A stretch of DNA of 64,000 nt from Novipirellula herctigrandis (lineage in GTDB: Bacteria > Planctomycetota > Planctomycetia > Pirellulales > Pirellulaceae): assembly GCA_007859835.1 (NCBI GenBank), contig SJPJ01000001.1, positions 1,250,632 through 1,314,631 of the forward strand, in the 5' to 3' direction. Position 1 is the first letter of the stretch. Every line of letters starts with the position of its first letter. A model generated the notes under the pieces. That model was not told the DNA's origin and ran no database searches. It saw only the letters and a program-made list of their open reading frames with translations. Both the position numbers and the translations under genes were made by a program. This document shows positions 57,974 to 64,000 of this stretch, one piece after another.

Positions 57974-58052
57974 CGCAGCACCATTGTGCGACCAGTCGAT
58001 CGGTGGATAGTGCTTCGTCAAACGTCGAGACGTGCATACAGTCGGATCTGGA

Positions 58053-58819
58053 TCAATCCTTGTCGTCCGTGTACCAATCATAGTTGCCTCGTCGGTAAGT
58101 CTCGCTCATGGTGTCGTCACTCTTGCGTTTCTGTCGATACGCGTCATCGAGAATGGCTTGCCTGTCGCGGTATCCTTCCCGCCACGCTTGATGTTGGTCG
58201 ACCCAAGCCGGTTGCTGCATCCCGCCCGGTTGTTGTGGCGCGTAGTTTTCCGCTTCGTTGATTGAGTCGGAAATGCTGAACATGACGGCGACGAACAGTA
58301 TCGCTATGGAAAGAACGGTCGCAGCGGCGATCGGTAGTGCTTTGGATGGATTCTTATGGATATATTCACGCAACATTTTTGATCGCGTGAACCACATGGT
58401 GAAGCGATAGGCATTTGCCTCAAGATCACTTAAGCCTTCCGGAACGCCTGCCGTTTGCGATGCCGAATCATCCTGCTTGACGGCGCCGCTTCCTTTCGAT
58501 TCGGGCGGCAACGGTGGTGGCGTGAGAGGGGTGACGTCAGCGACGTTTTGTTCTAGCGGCGGCGGTACAACGTGAGCTATCAGAAGTTCAGCAAGGCGTT
58601 CCCTCAATTCCGGAATTTCTTGAGCCGATTTCCACTCTTCCATGCCCTGACACCAAGCCAGGGTATCCGCGGTGATCACAGCGTCGACCATGCGTTGTCG
58701 AATCGCTTCGGCGTCTAATGGGCCTGTCCTGTGACCATCGATGGCAAAAATTAGACCACGTCCGTCGAAGCTTTTATTCCGCTGGCATCGGCATCGATTG
58801 GTTTGGTGGACGTCGACAT
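58053..58819 (-). CDS. GYF_2-domain membrane protein with apparent -1 frameshift
   Basis: The body, read from about 58770 down, encodes a GYF_2 domain (LIFAIDGHRTGPLDAEAIRQ ... LAWCQGMEEWKSAQEI), a Pro-rich linker, one transmembrane segment (ALPIAAATVLSIAILFVAVMF) and a charged Gln/Tyr-rich tail. The natural start, ATG 58817-58819 (complement), has an excellent AAGGAGGAGGT site (58828-58838) and reads MSTSTKPIDADASGIK, then reaches a TAA after 22 codons. A -1 shift, or one extra A in the TTTT run at 58772-58775 (AAAA on the coding strand), joins this start to the GYF_2 frame. The longer open frame up to 58910 is not protein-like. Either a sequencing/true indel or programmed slippage. Confidence 0.7.
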
Positions 58820-58827
58820 TTGTCTTG

Positions 58828-58838
58828 ACCTCCTCCTT
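58828..58838 (-). promoter_or_regulatory. Strong ribosome binding site of the GYF_2 gene
   Basis: AAGGAGGAGGT on the minus strand, 8 nt before ATG 58819, close to the anti-SD complement. It decides the start of the GYF_2 gene and argues that the interrupted frame is the true N-terminus. Confidence 0.75.
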
Positions 58839-59137
58839 ATGGGCAGTTTGTACTTGCTCGCCCCACATCCCTTTCCTCGACGCGGAAGAACTTTCGCTGT
58901 GATTGCACACAAGCCAGCAACATCATGGTTAAATGCAGTTAGCGAGATTTCTTTTGTAAGCAATCTTGGCTGCAATTCATGTGCCCGATTCACTTGGCAC
59001 GAGGGAGTTGTGCGCCGCAAGAGGCTTTGGATTTTACGTCAAGAAAGGGTTATTGGAATGGGATGTGCAGCAAAATTCCACGGGCGTGTTTGGTAGCGTT
59101 CAGAATTGAAAAGTCCCAAATGAGGGAGGTCTTTAAC

Positions 59138-59260
59138 ATGAATATTAAACATTGGTCACCAAGTCATCGAGAAGGTGTCTTTTGGATGGCAGTTCTCTTG
59201 CTCGCTGTCGTGCTGCTGTTGATGTTGACACAAAAGGTGGCAGGGTTGTTGCTTGGCTGA
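59138..59260 (+). CDS. 40-residue single-pass membrane peptide
   Basis: Encodes MNIKHWSPSHREGVFWMAVL followed by LLAVVLLLMLTQKVAGLLLG. The central 18-residue hydrophobic stretch is a single transmembrane helix with a basic N-terminus. GGGAGGT (59124-59130) lies 7 nt before the ATG, one of the strongest ribosome sites in the window, which is the main reason to call this short gene. It lies just upstream of the PDZ gene on the same strand (41 bases), so may be in the same operon. No family is recognised. Confidence 0.6.
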   Translation: MNIKHWSPSHREGVFWMAVLLLAVVLLLMLTQKVAGLLLG

Positions 59261-59301
59261 GTGAACGAGGTTTTTCGTTTTTGATTTTCGAGGAATAGAC
59301 C

Positions 59302-60357
59302 ATGTTGGCAAGAGTGAAAGCATTGGGCGTTTTCGCACACGGTGTCGTTTTCGCTGTGGCAGTGTGCATCAGCAATCAGGCATTGGTTGGCCAGACGATA
59401 GAGATGTCGGTGCCAAAAAATTTAGAATCCGCTCATTTGGGTATCGAGGTTACCGATAGCCCCGGTGTTGGTGTATTGGTGAACATGGTCGCGATCGGCG
59501 GACCAGCGGACTTAGTTGGCATTCGCTCGGGTGACTATCTGCTTTCAATCAATGGCGATCCTATTGAAACACCGTCTGACTTAGTGAAACGCGTCGCTGT
59601 CCAAAAGCCGGGTGACAGAATTACGCTCGGAGTTTGGCGAGCTGGGGAAGAAATGACCAAACAGGCGTTGTTAGCGACATCGGTTGTTCCTGTGGACGCA
59701 CCGAACCGAGCTTGGCTTGGCGTAATGTTGGAATCGGACGGTTATCGCGGTGCGAAAATCACGATGGTTATTCCTGGCAGTCCCGCCGCGCGAGCAAACT
59801 TGGCAGTAGGTGATTTGATTGTCGCAATCAACGATCAACCGGTCGAATCAGCAGCGGACCTAGTCAACGCAATCGAGAACCTCGAGGCAAACGAAACGGT
59901 AGCGATCACGTTTGGTGGTAAGAAGGAATCGAAGCGGGAAGTCAAGCTTGGGGCGATTGTTGATGCACCGCCAATCTTTAGTTATCGCATGCCGATGCCG
60001 GATTTGGACACGAACGGAATCGATTCATTTATACCGATTCAGCCGCTGCCGATTCCGCGCTTCCCGACTCCGCCACAGTTAGAGCGAAGTCGACTGAGGA
60101 ATTCCGAAACGCTGGAAGAGCAGATGACTGAAATTCGAAAGCAGTTTAAAGAGCTCCGCGAACAGGTGCAGGGTATGCTTGAAAAGAGAAACCAGAATGC
60201 ACCCTTGGGCGATCAGGACGAGGACGATCCGGAAACGATAGAAAGTTTGCCGGATGATGACGCGAGTCAGTATTTGAGCTCTCCGCCGTATGTGTATGTC
60301 GTTCACTCAGGGGATCGGAATCGCTATTCGCACCGTCCAAATTACAGGTATGAATAA
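59302..60357 (+). CDS. Secreted protein with two PDZ domains (interrupted by in-frame TAA)
   Basis: 351 residues to the TAA at 60355-60357. A signal peptide (MLARVKALGVFAHGVVFAVAVCISNQAL) is followed by PDZ 1 (about 45-125: LGIEVTDSPGVGVLVNMVAIGGPADLVGIRSGDYLLSIN) and PDZ 2 (about 135-220: WLGVMLESDGYRGAKITMVIPGSPAARANLAVGD), a Pro-rich linker, a short coiled coil (LEEQMTEIRKQFKELREQVQGMLEK) and an acidic then Tyr/Arg-rich end. PDZ pairs of this kind bind protein C-termini, often in DegP-like quality control, but no protease domain is present. GAGGAA at 59290 gives the start. The frame continues without stops for 59 codons after the TAA with matching composition, so the real end is probably 60537. 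Confidence 0.85.
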   Translation: MLARVKALGVFAHGVVFAVAVCISNQALVGQTIEMSVPKNLESAHLGIEVTDSPGVGVLVNMVAIGGPADLVGIRSGDYLLSINGDPIETPSDLVKRVAVQKPGDRITLGVWRAGEEMTKQALLATSVVPVDAPNRAWLGVMLESDGYRGAKITMVIPGSPAARANLAVGDLIVAINDQPVESAADLVNAIENLEANETVAITFGGKKESKREVKLGAIVDAPPIFSYRMPMPDLDTNGIDSFIPIQPLPIPRFPTPPQLERSRLRNSETLEEQMTEIRKQFKELREQVQGMLEKRNQNAPLGDQDEDDPETIESLPDDDASQYLSSPPYVYVVHSGDRNRYSHRPNYRYE

Positions 60358-60537
60358 CGTTACGGGCCCTCTGCTTATTTCGGGTACCGCTACGTCGTTC
60401 CGCCGAATGCGTATTCTTTGCCACGACCGTACCCGTACCCCCAATACCACCGTCGCTATCCATCGTATCGGACCTATTCACGACCGGGTGTGCAGGTCTA
60501 CGTGGGGCCGTTCGGGTTGCAGTATTACTATCGCTAA
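60358..60537 (+). pseudogene. In-frame continuation of the PDZ gene after TAA
   Basis: In the same frame as the PDZ gene, 59 codons encode RYGPSAYFGYRYVVPPN...PRPYPYPQYHRRYPSYRTYSRP...VYVGPFGLQYYYR and then TAA. The Tyr/Pro/Arg-rich style matches the end of the PDZ protein before the stop and is typical of planctomycetal surface-protein tails. A single C-to-T change (CAA to TAA) would explain the break; readthrough or a sequencing error are alternatives. Confidence 0.6.
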
Positions 60538-60783
60538 GGAATGCATCCCGATCGTCATACCGTCTGGTGTTCTGGTGCGATCTTGATTCATCACATTGGA
60601 TAGTTAGCAATGCCTCTCCGAGCCAAGATGGATTCAATGTAGCGGAGAAAGCGGGCTGTGAGCAATTTGCTGCGATGTAAAGGTTGCGACTTGAATGTGT
60701 GGTGACCATGAATCAGGATCAAGACCGGCCTCTAGCCGCAAACGCTGGAAGAACTCGGTGGGTTCTCGCATAATCTTGGTGAT
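60538..60783. other. Intergenic stretch between convergent genes
   Basis: 246 bases between the PDZ-gene continuation and the 3' end of the Memo-like gene. No gene, terminator hairpin or repeat was recognised. Confidence 0.4.
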
Positions 60784-61587
60784 TTAGTCGTGAACAACAT
60801 AGGCTCCATATCCTACGACGTGGTCATGGCGGATACTTGTATCTCCGGAGTTGCGCAGGTCGAGTGTGGTGACTCGCAAACCCAGATGCTTTGCGATATT
60901 CAAAAGGCCCTGGATACCTGCGAATCCACAGGCTCGCTCTCCACTAAGTTCGTCGAATTGAAGTGATTCAATCATTTTCGTGGTTTGAAGATCGATTTTT
61001 TGCGCTGTCGCATAGTCTTTGTAGTGACTCAAATCGCTACTGACCACAAAGAGCGTTTCGGGGCCTCCCCAGGTGAAATCAATCACCTCCGCAATTTGCT
61101 TGGTGGTAGCCATACCGACAACGAGCGGGATCAACTTGAAGCTGTTTGGCAAAGCGACCTGCAGAAATGGCAATTGAACTTCCAGGCTATGTTCCGAAGC
61201 ATGGGCTTCATCCAGAAGTGTCACCTCCGGCAAACTTTGTAGATCCTCTACTCTTTCGGTATCAATCGGTACGTCACCCAAAGGGGTTTCAAAATAGTTT
61301 GCACCACTTGTCGCCAAGCCAGAAAATCCAACATGGTGAGAAGGCCCCAACAAGACGACTCGCTCGATTGAGTCAGCAATCGGCAGCAATTGTGCGTATG
61401 CGGTGCCAGCGATTGGGCCGGAGTATTCGTACCCAGCATGAGGGACGATCAATGCTTTTGGACGACTGCTGATCGGTGCATGGGTTTGTTGTCCAGCGGA
61501 AATATGCTGACTAACACATTCTCGAAGCGAAACTGGATTTTCGGGATAGAAGACTCCTGCAACTGCTGATTGACGAATCGTTAACAT
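60784..61587 (-). CDS. amrB: AmmeMemoRadiSam system protein B (Memo-like)
   Basis: 267 residues of the Memo/AmmeMemoRadiSam protein B family: RQSAVAGVFYPENP, ALIVPHAGYEYSGPIAGTAYAQL, RVVLLGPSHHVGFSG, HSLEVQLPFLQ, LFVVSSDLSHYKDY and ACGFAGIQGLL. The His pair and the Asp/His (SSDLSHY) sites are the family's conserved pocket; human Memo binds copper and is redox active. The bacterial role is unknown, but the gene is usually beside a radical SAM enzyme, as here. Start ATG 61585-61587 (complement) has AGGAGA in front and matches the family onset. It is downstream of the radical SAM gene with a 37-base gap. Confidence 0.9.
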   Translation of the reverse strand: MLTIRQSAVAGVFYPENPVSLRECVSQHISAGQQTHAPISSRPKALIVPHAGYEYSGPIAGTAYAQLLPIADSIERVVLLGPSHHVGFSGLATSGANYFETPLGDVPIDTERVEDLQSLPEVTLLDEAHASEHSLEVQLPFLQVALPNSFKLIPLVVGMATTKQIAEVIDFTWGGPETLFVVSSDLSHYKDYATAQKIDLQTTKMIESLQFDELSGERACGFAGIQGLLNIAKHLGLRVTTLDLRNSGDTSIRHDHVVGYGAYVVHD

Positions 61588-61624
61588 GGAATGTCTCCTG
61601 CTGATTATCCGTGTTTTTGTTGAT

Positions 61625-62749
61625 TCATTTTGGTGGCCACTGTGGTTCAATTTCAACGGGCATTCTGCGGGATCCCCAAGTGCCGAGTTGTTCACCAAAG
61701 CAACCTGCGATTCTTTTGCCGCAGAATTCGCAGTGATTTTTTCGGAGATGGTACCGTGTTATGTCATAGCCACGCCGTTCGATAAGGATCTCACTGCATG
61801 ACGGGCAATAGGTGCATTGATGCGTCACATCGTCAACGTTGCCTGTGTAGACAAATTTCAACCCGGCTTCTCGGGCGATCTCGTAAGCCATGATGAGCGT
61901 TTCAGGCGGCGTAGGCGGCGTGTCGCGCATCCGGAAATCAGGGTGAAAGGCTGTGAAATGAAGCGGCACATCATCACCAAGGTTATCGAAGATCCAATTG
62001 CACATCTGCTTCACTTCTTGCTTTGAATCGTTTTCCTCAGGGATCATCAAATTCGTAATCTCAAGCCAAACCGATGTTTCATGTTTGAGCCATGCAAGCG
62101 TATCAAGCACAGGTTGCAAATGAGAGAGTGTTAGATGGCTGTAAAAATGCTCGGTGAATGCCTTCAGGTCAACATTCGCCGCATCCATATGCTCATAGAA
62201 TTCACCGCGAGCTTCGGCACTGATGTAGCCTGCAGTAACGGCGACGTTTTTGATGCCAAGTTTACTGCATTGTTTCGCAGTATCGATGGCATACTCTGCC
62301 CAAATGACCGGGTCGTTGTAGGTGTATGCAACGGTTTGGCACCCGAGTTCCAAGGCAGTGGAGGCGATTCCTTCGGGCGTCGCATATTGGGAGGCTGTTT
62401 TTACCTCTCGAGACTTCGTCGTCGTCCAGTTTTGGCAAAATTTGCAGCCCAAATTGCAGCCGGCGGTGCCAAACGAAAGCGCACTGGTTCCCGGATAGAA
62501 ATGATTTAACGGTTTCTTTTCGATCGGATCGACACAGAAGCCGGTGCTACGCCCATAGGTGGTGAGCACCATTTTTCCATCAATGTTTTCCCGAACGAAA
62601 CAGAACCCTCGGTCACCCGGTTTCAAACTGCACGCGCGCGGGCACAAGTCGCACACAATTCGACCATTTTTGACATGGTACCATCCGCCAAGTTTGCTGC
62701 CATCCGAAAGAAGCGGTGAATTCGGCGGTGAGACAACTCGTTCGACCAT
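61625..62749 (-). CDS. amrS: AmmeMemoRadiSam system radical SAM enzyme
   Basis: 374 residues. The radical SAM cluster motif CNLGCKFC has cysteines 98, 102 and 105. The family-specific N-terminal CDLCPRACSLKPGDRGFC, YNDPVIWAEYAIDTAKQC, the VDLKAF segment and the C-terminal Cys pairs (CTYCPSCSE, CEFCGKRIAGCFG) are all present; the C-terminal knuckle may bind a further metal site. It uses SAM and a 4Fe-4S cluster to start a radical reaction whose substrate is unknown. The third system component, an AMMECR1-type protein A, is not in this window. ATG 62747-62749 (complement) is a good start. Confidence 0.95.
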   Translation of the reverse strand: MVERVVSPPNSPLLSDGSKLGGWYHVKNGRIVCDLCPRACSLKPGDRGFCFVRENIDGKMVLTTYGRSTGFCVDPIEKKPLNHFYPGTSALSFGTAGCNLGCKFCQNWTTTKSREVKTASQYATPEGIASTALELGCQTVAYTYNDPVIWAEYAIDTAKQCSKLGIKNVAVTAGYISAEARGEFYEHMDAANVDLKAFTEHFYSHLTLSHLQPVLDTLAWLKHETSVWLEITNLMIPEENDSKQEVKQMCNWIFDNLGDDVPLHFTAFHPDFRMRDTPPTPPETLIMAYEIAREAGLKFVYTGNVDDVTHQCTYCPSCSEILIERRGYDITRYHLRKNHCEFCGKRIAGCFGEQLGTWGSRRMPVEIEPQWPPK

Positions 62750-62883
62750 GATATTGCTCCACGTTCTATCTTGCTTTGCAACCGATCAATTAGTCATGCA
62801 AACGATGTGCCTCAAACCTACGTTGGCATATAAGTTGCGGCTTCCAGTGAAGCAGAAGTCTGGGGTAGGAACGAGGTTAAATT
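62750..62883. promoter_or_regulatory. Divergent promoter region between amrS and ahcY
   Basis: 134 bases hold the two opposed promoters. No SAH riboswitch pattern was seen. GAGG at 62873-62876 serves the ahcY start at 62884. The word ATGCAAACGATG occurs here (62796-62807) and again at the ahcY start (62884-62895). Confidence 0.4.
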
Positions 62884-64000
62884 ATGCAAACGATGCAAAT
62901 GGAAAACATCACCCAACATGACGTCGCCGACTTAGGACTTGCCGAGGCAGGGCGAAAACGAATCAATTGGGCCGCTCGCGAGATGCCCGTTTTGAAATTG
63001 ATCGAGGATCGATTCCGCGAGGAAAAACCGCTCCAAAATATCTTGATCGCCGCGTGCCTGCACGTCACAACCGAAACGGCTCGGTTGGTCGAAGTGCTTC
63101 AAACCGCCGGTGCAACCATACGGCTATGTGCGTCGAATCCGCTTTCCACACAAGATGATGTGGCGGCGGCGCTGGTTCAACACGGTATAGCGGTATTTGC
63201 AAAGCGGGGTGAGGATCCACAGGCCTATCATCTCCATCTGCACAAGGCTGCCGATATTATGCCCGCAGTGACGCTGGACGATGGTGCTGACTTGATCGCA
63301 ATGCTGCATCGCGAACGTACCGATTTGCTACCGTTGGTGCTCGGTGGTACCGAAGAAACGACAACTGGCGTGATGCGGCTGCGGGCGATGGCCAAAAACG
63401 GAGTCCTGCGCTATCCTGTGATCGCAGTCAATGATGCGATGACGAAGCACCTATTCGACAATCGTTATGGGACTGGGCAATCGACCATCGACGGACTGCT
63501 GCGAGCCACAAATGTTCTGATCGCAGGAAAGGTTTTCGTCGTCGCGGGATATGGGTGGTGTTCACGCGGTATCGCGATGCGTGCCAAAGGCGAAGGCGCG
63601 AATGTAGTGGTCACGGAAATCAATCCGCTACGAGCACTCGAAGCTGCGATGGATGGATACCGCGTGATGCCGATGAACGAAGCGGCAAAAATTGGTGATA
63701 TCTTCGTCACCGCGACCGGTGACATCAACGTTATCGATCGTCCGCACTTCGAACGGATGAAGGATGACGCCATTCTTGCAAATTCAGGGCATTTCAATGT
63801 CGAAATAGACGTTCAATCGCTAAGCGAAATGTCGTGCAATATCGCCCACCCGCGTCCTCATGTCACAACTTTCACGATGGACGATGGACGCAAATTGCAA
63901 CTTCTAGCCGAGGGCAGACTTGTCAATTTGTCGGCGGCCGAAGGGCATCCCAGTGCGGTGATGGATATGAGCTTCGCGAACCAGGCGCTATGTGTCGAGT
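62884..64000 (+). CDS. ahcY: Adenosylhomocysteinase, partial (cut by window end)
   Basis: 372 codons, still open at base 64000. It hydrolyses S-adenosylhomocysteine to adenosine and homocysteine, closing the SAM cycle. Diagnostic sequences are AARTMPVL-like [59 protein letters not shown], the NAD-binding [26 protein letters not shown] and the C-terminal [23 protein letters not shown] 62884 follows GAGG at 62873; two further in-frame ATGs at 62893 and 62899 are alternatives. The missing end would add roughly 70-80 residues. Confidence 0.96.
   Translation, partial: MQTMQMENITQHDVADLGLAEAGRKRINWAAREMPVLKLIEDRFREEKPLQNILIAACLHVTTETARLVEVLQTAGATIRLCASNPLSTQDDVAAALVQHGIAVFAKRGEDPQAYHLHLHKAADIMPAVTLDDGADLIAMLHRERTDLLPLVLGGTEETTTGVMRLRAMAKNGVLRYPVIAVNDAMTKHLFDNRYGTGQSTIDGLLRATNVLIAGKVFVVAGYGWCSRGIAMRAKGEGANVVVTEINPLRALEAAMDGYRVMPMNEAAKIGDIFVTATGDINVIDRPHFERMKDDAILANSGHFNVEIDVQSLSEMSCNIAHPRPHVTTFTMDDGRKLQLLAEGRLVNLSAAEGHPSAVMDMSFANQALCVE

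Noticed and set aside
58990-59015. TTGGCACG followed by TTG, resembling a sigma-54 promoter before the small membrane peptide gene
   Set aside because: The distance between the GG and GC elements does not fit the -24/-12 spacing.
62750-62883. Possible SAH riboswitch upstream of ahcY
   Set aside because: No recognisable paired core of the SAH riboswitch; only a short divergent promoter region.

Overview
This window looks like a chromosomal segment of a marine planctomycete (Pirellulaceae, Rhodopirellula-like). The main reasons are a giant surface-protein gene with the N-terminal LEDRRLLA motif typical of planctomycetal surface proteins, dockerin and CARDB repeats, GYF_2 and secretin-N-like proteins, secreted Tyr/Pro-rich small proteins, rare strong Shine-Dalgarno sites, and intermediate GC. 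The assignment is inference from protein families; no rRNA or tRNA gene was recognised.

Layout. 1-1.6 kb: an integron-type tyrosine recombinase (IntI) with a long N-terminal extension and no visible attC array. 2.1-9.1 kb: small secreted, membrane and accessory genes (two STN-like domains with a Gly/Met tail, a 57-residue coiled coil, an APQYN-repeat protein, a membrane-anchored protein with a possible RNase-like C-terminus, a zinc-ribbon protein, a methyltransferase-like protein, a RidA-family protein, a GT2 glycosyltransferase and a six-TM protein). 9.3-13.5 kb, minus strand: PEP synthase, a dihydroorotate-dehydrogenase-like flavoprotein and a small coiled coil. 14.5-16.4 kb: a BON-domain protein, a degenerate receiver and a NarL-type response regulator. 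16.7-20.3 kb: DUF2267, archaeal-type methionine adenosyltransferase, an Atg22-like MFS transporter and a cytochrome c.

20.5-58.0 kb is a single uninterrupted gene for a protein of about 12,490 residues. In order it holds a LEDRRLLA N-terminus, six 204-residue beta-helix modules, a LamG domain, Ca-loop Ig-like repeats, 13 CARDB domains, a PPC/IPT-like part, a beta-propeller, nine cadherin-like/He_PIG repeats, an RHS N-cap, an internal dockerin, a Big2-like domain, a second beta-propeller, a long RHS/YD array, an RHS core with an intact DPxGL...DPxGL cleavage signature, and a 1.4-kilo-residue tail with a HELGH metalloprotease-like domain and two dockerins. It reads as an adhesin/RHS-shell hybrid at the cell surface.

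58.0-64.0 kb: a GYF_2 membrane protein whose natural start is separated from its body by an apparent -1 frameshift, a 40-residue membrane peptide, a double-PDZ secreted protein cut by an in-frame TAA with a convincing 59-codon continuation, an AmmeMemoRadiSam pair (radical SAM enzyme and Memo-like protein B), and the start of adenosylhomocysteinase. MAT and AhcY are two steps of the SAM cycle.

A second theme is short tandem repeats (13-21 bp units) that sit at gene 3' ends. At four genes the repeat contains the stop codon itself.
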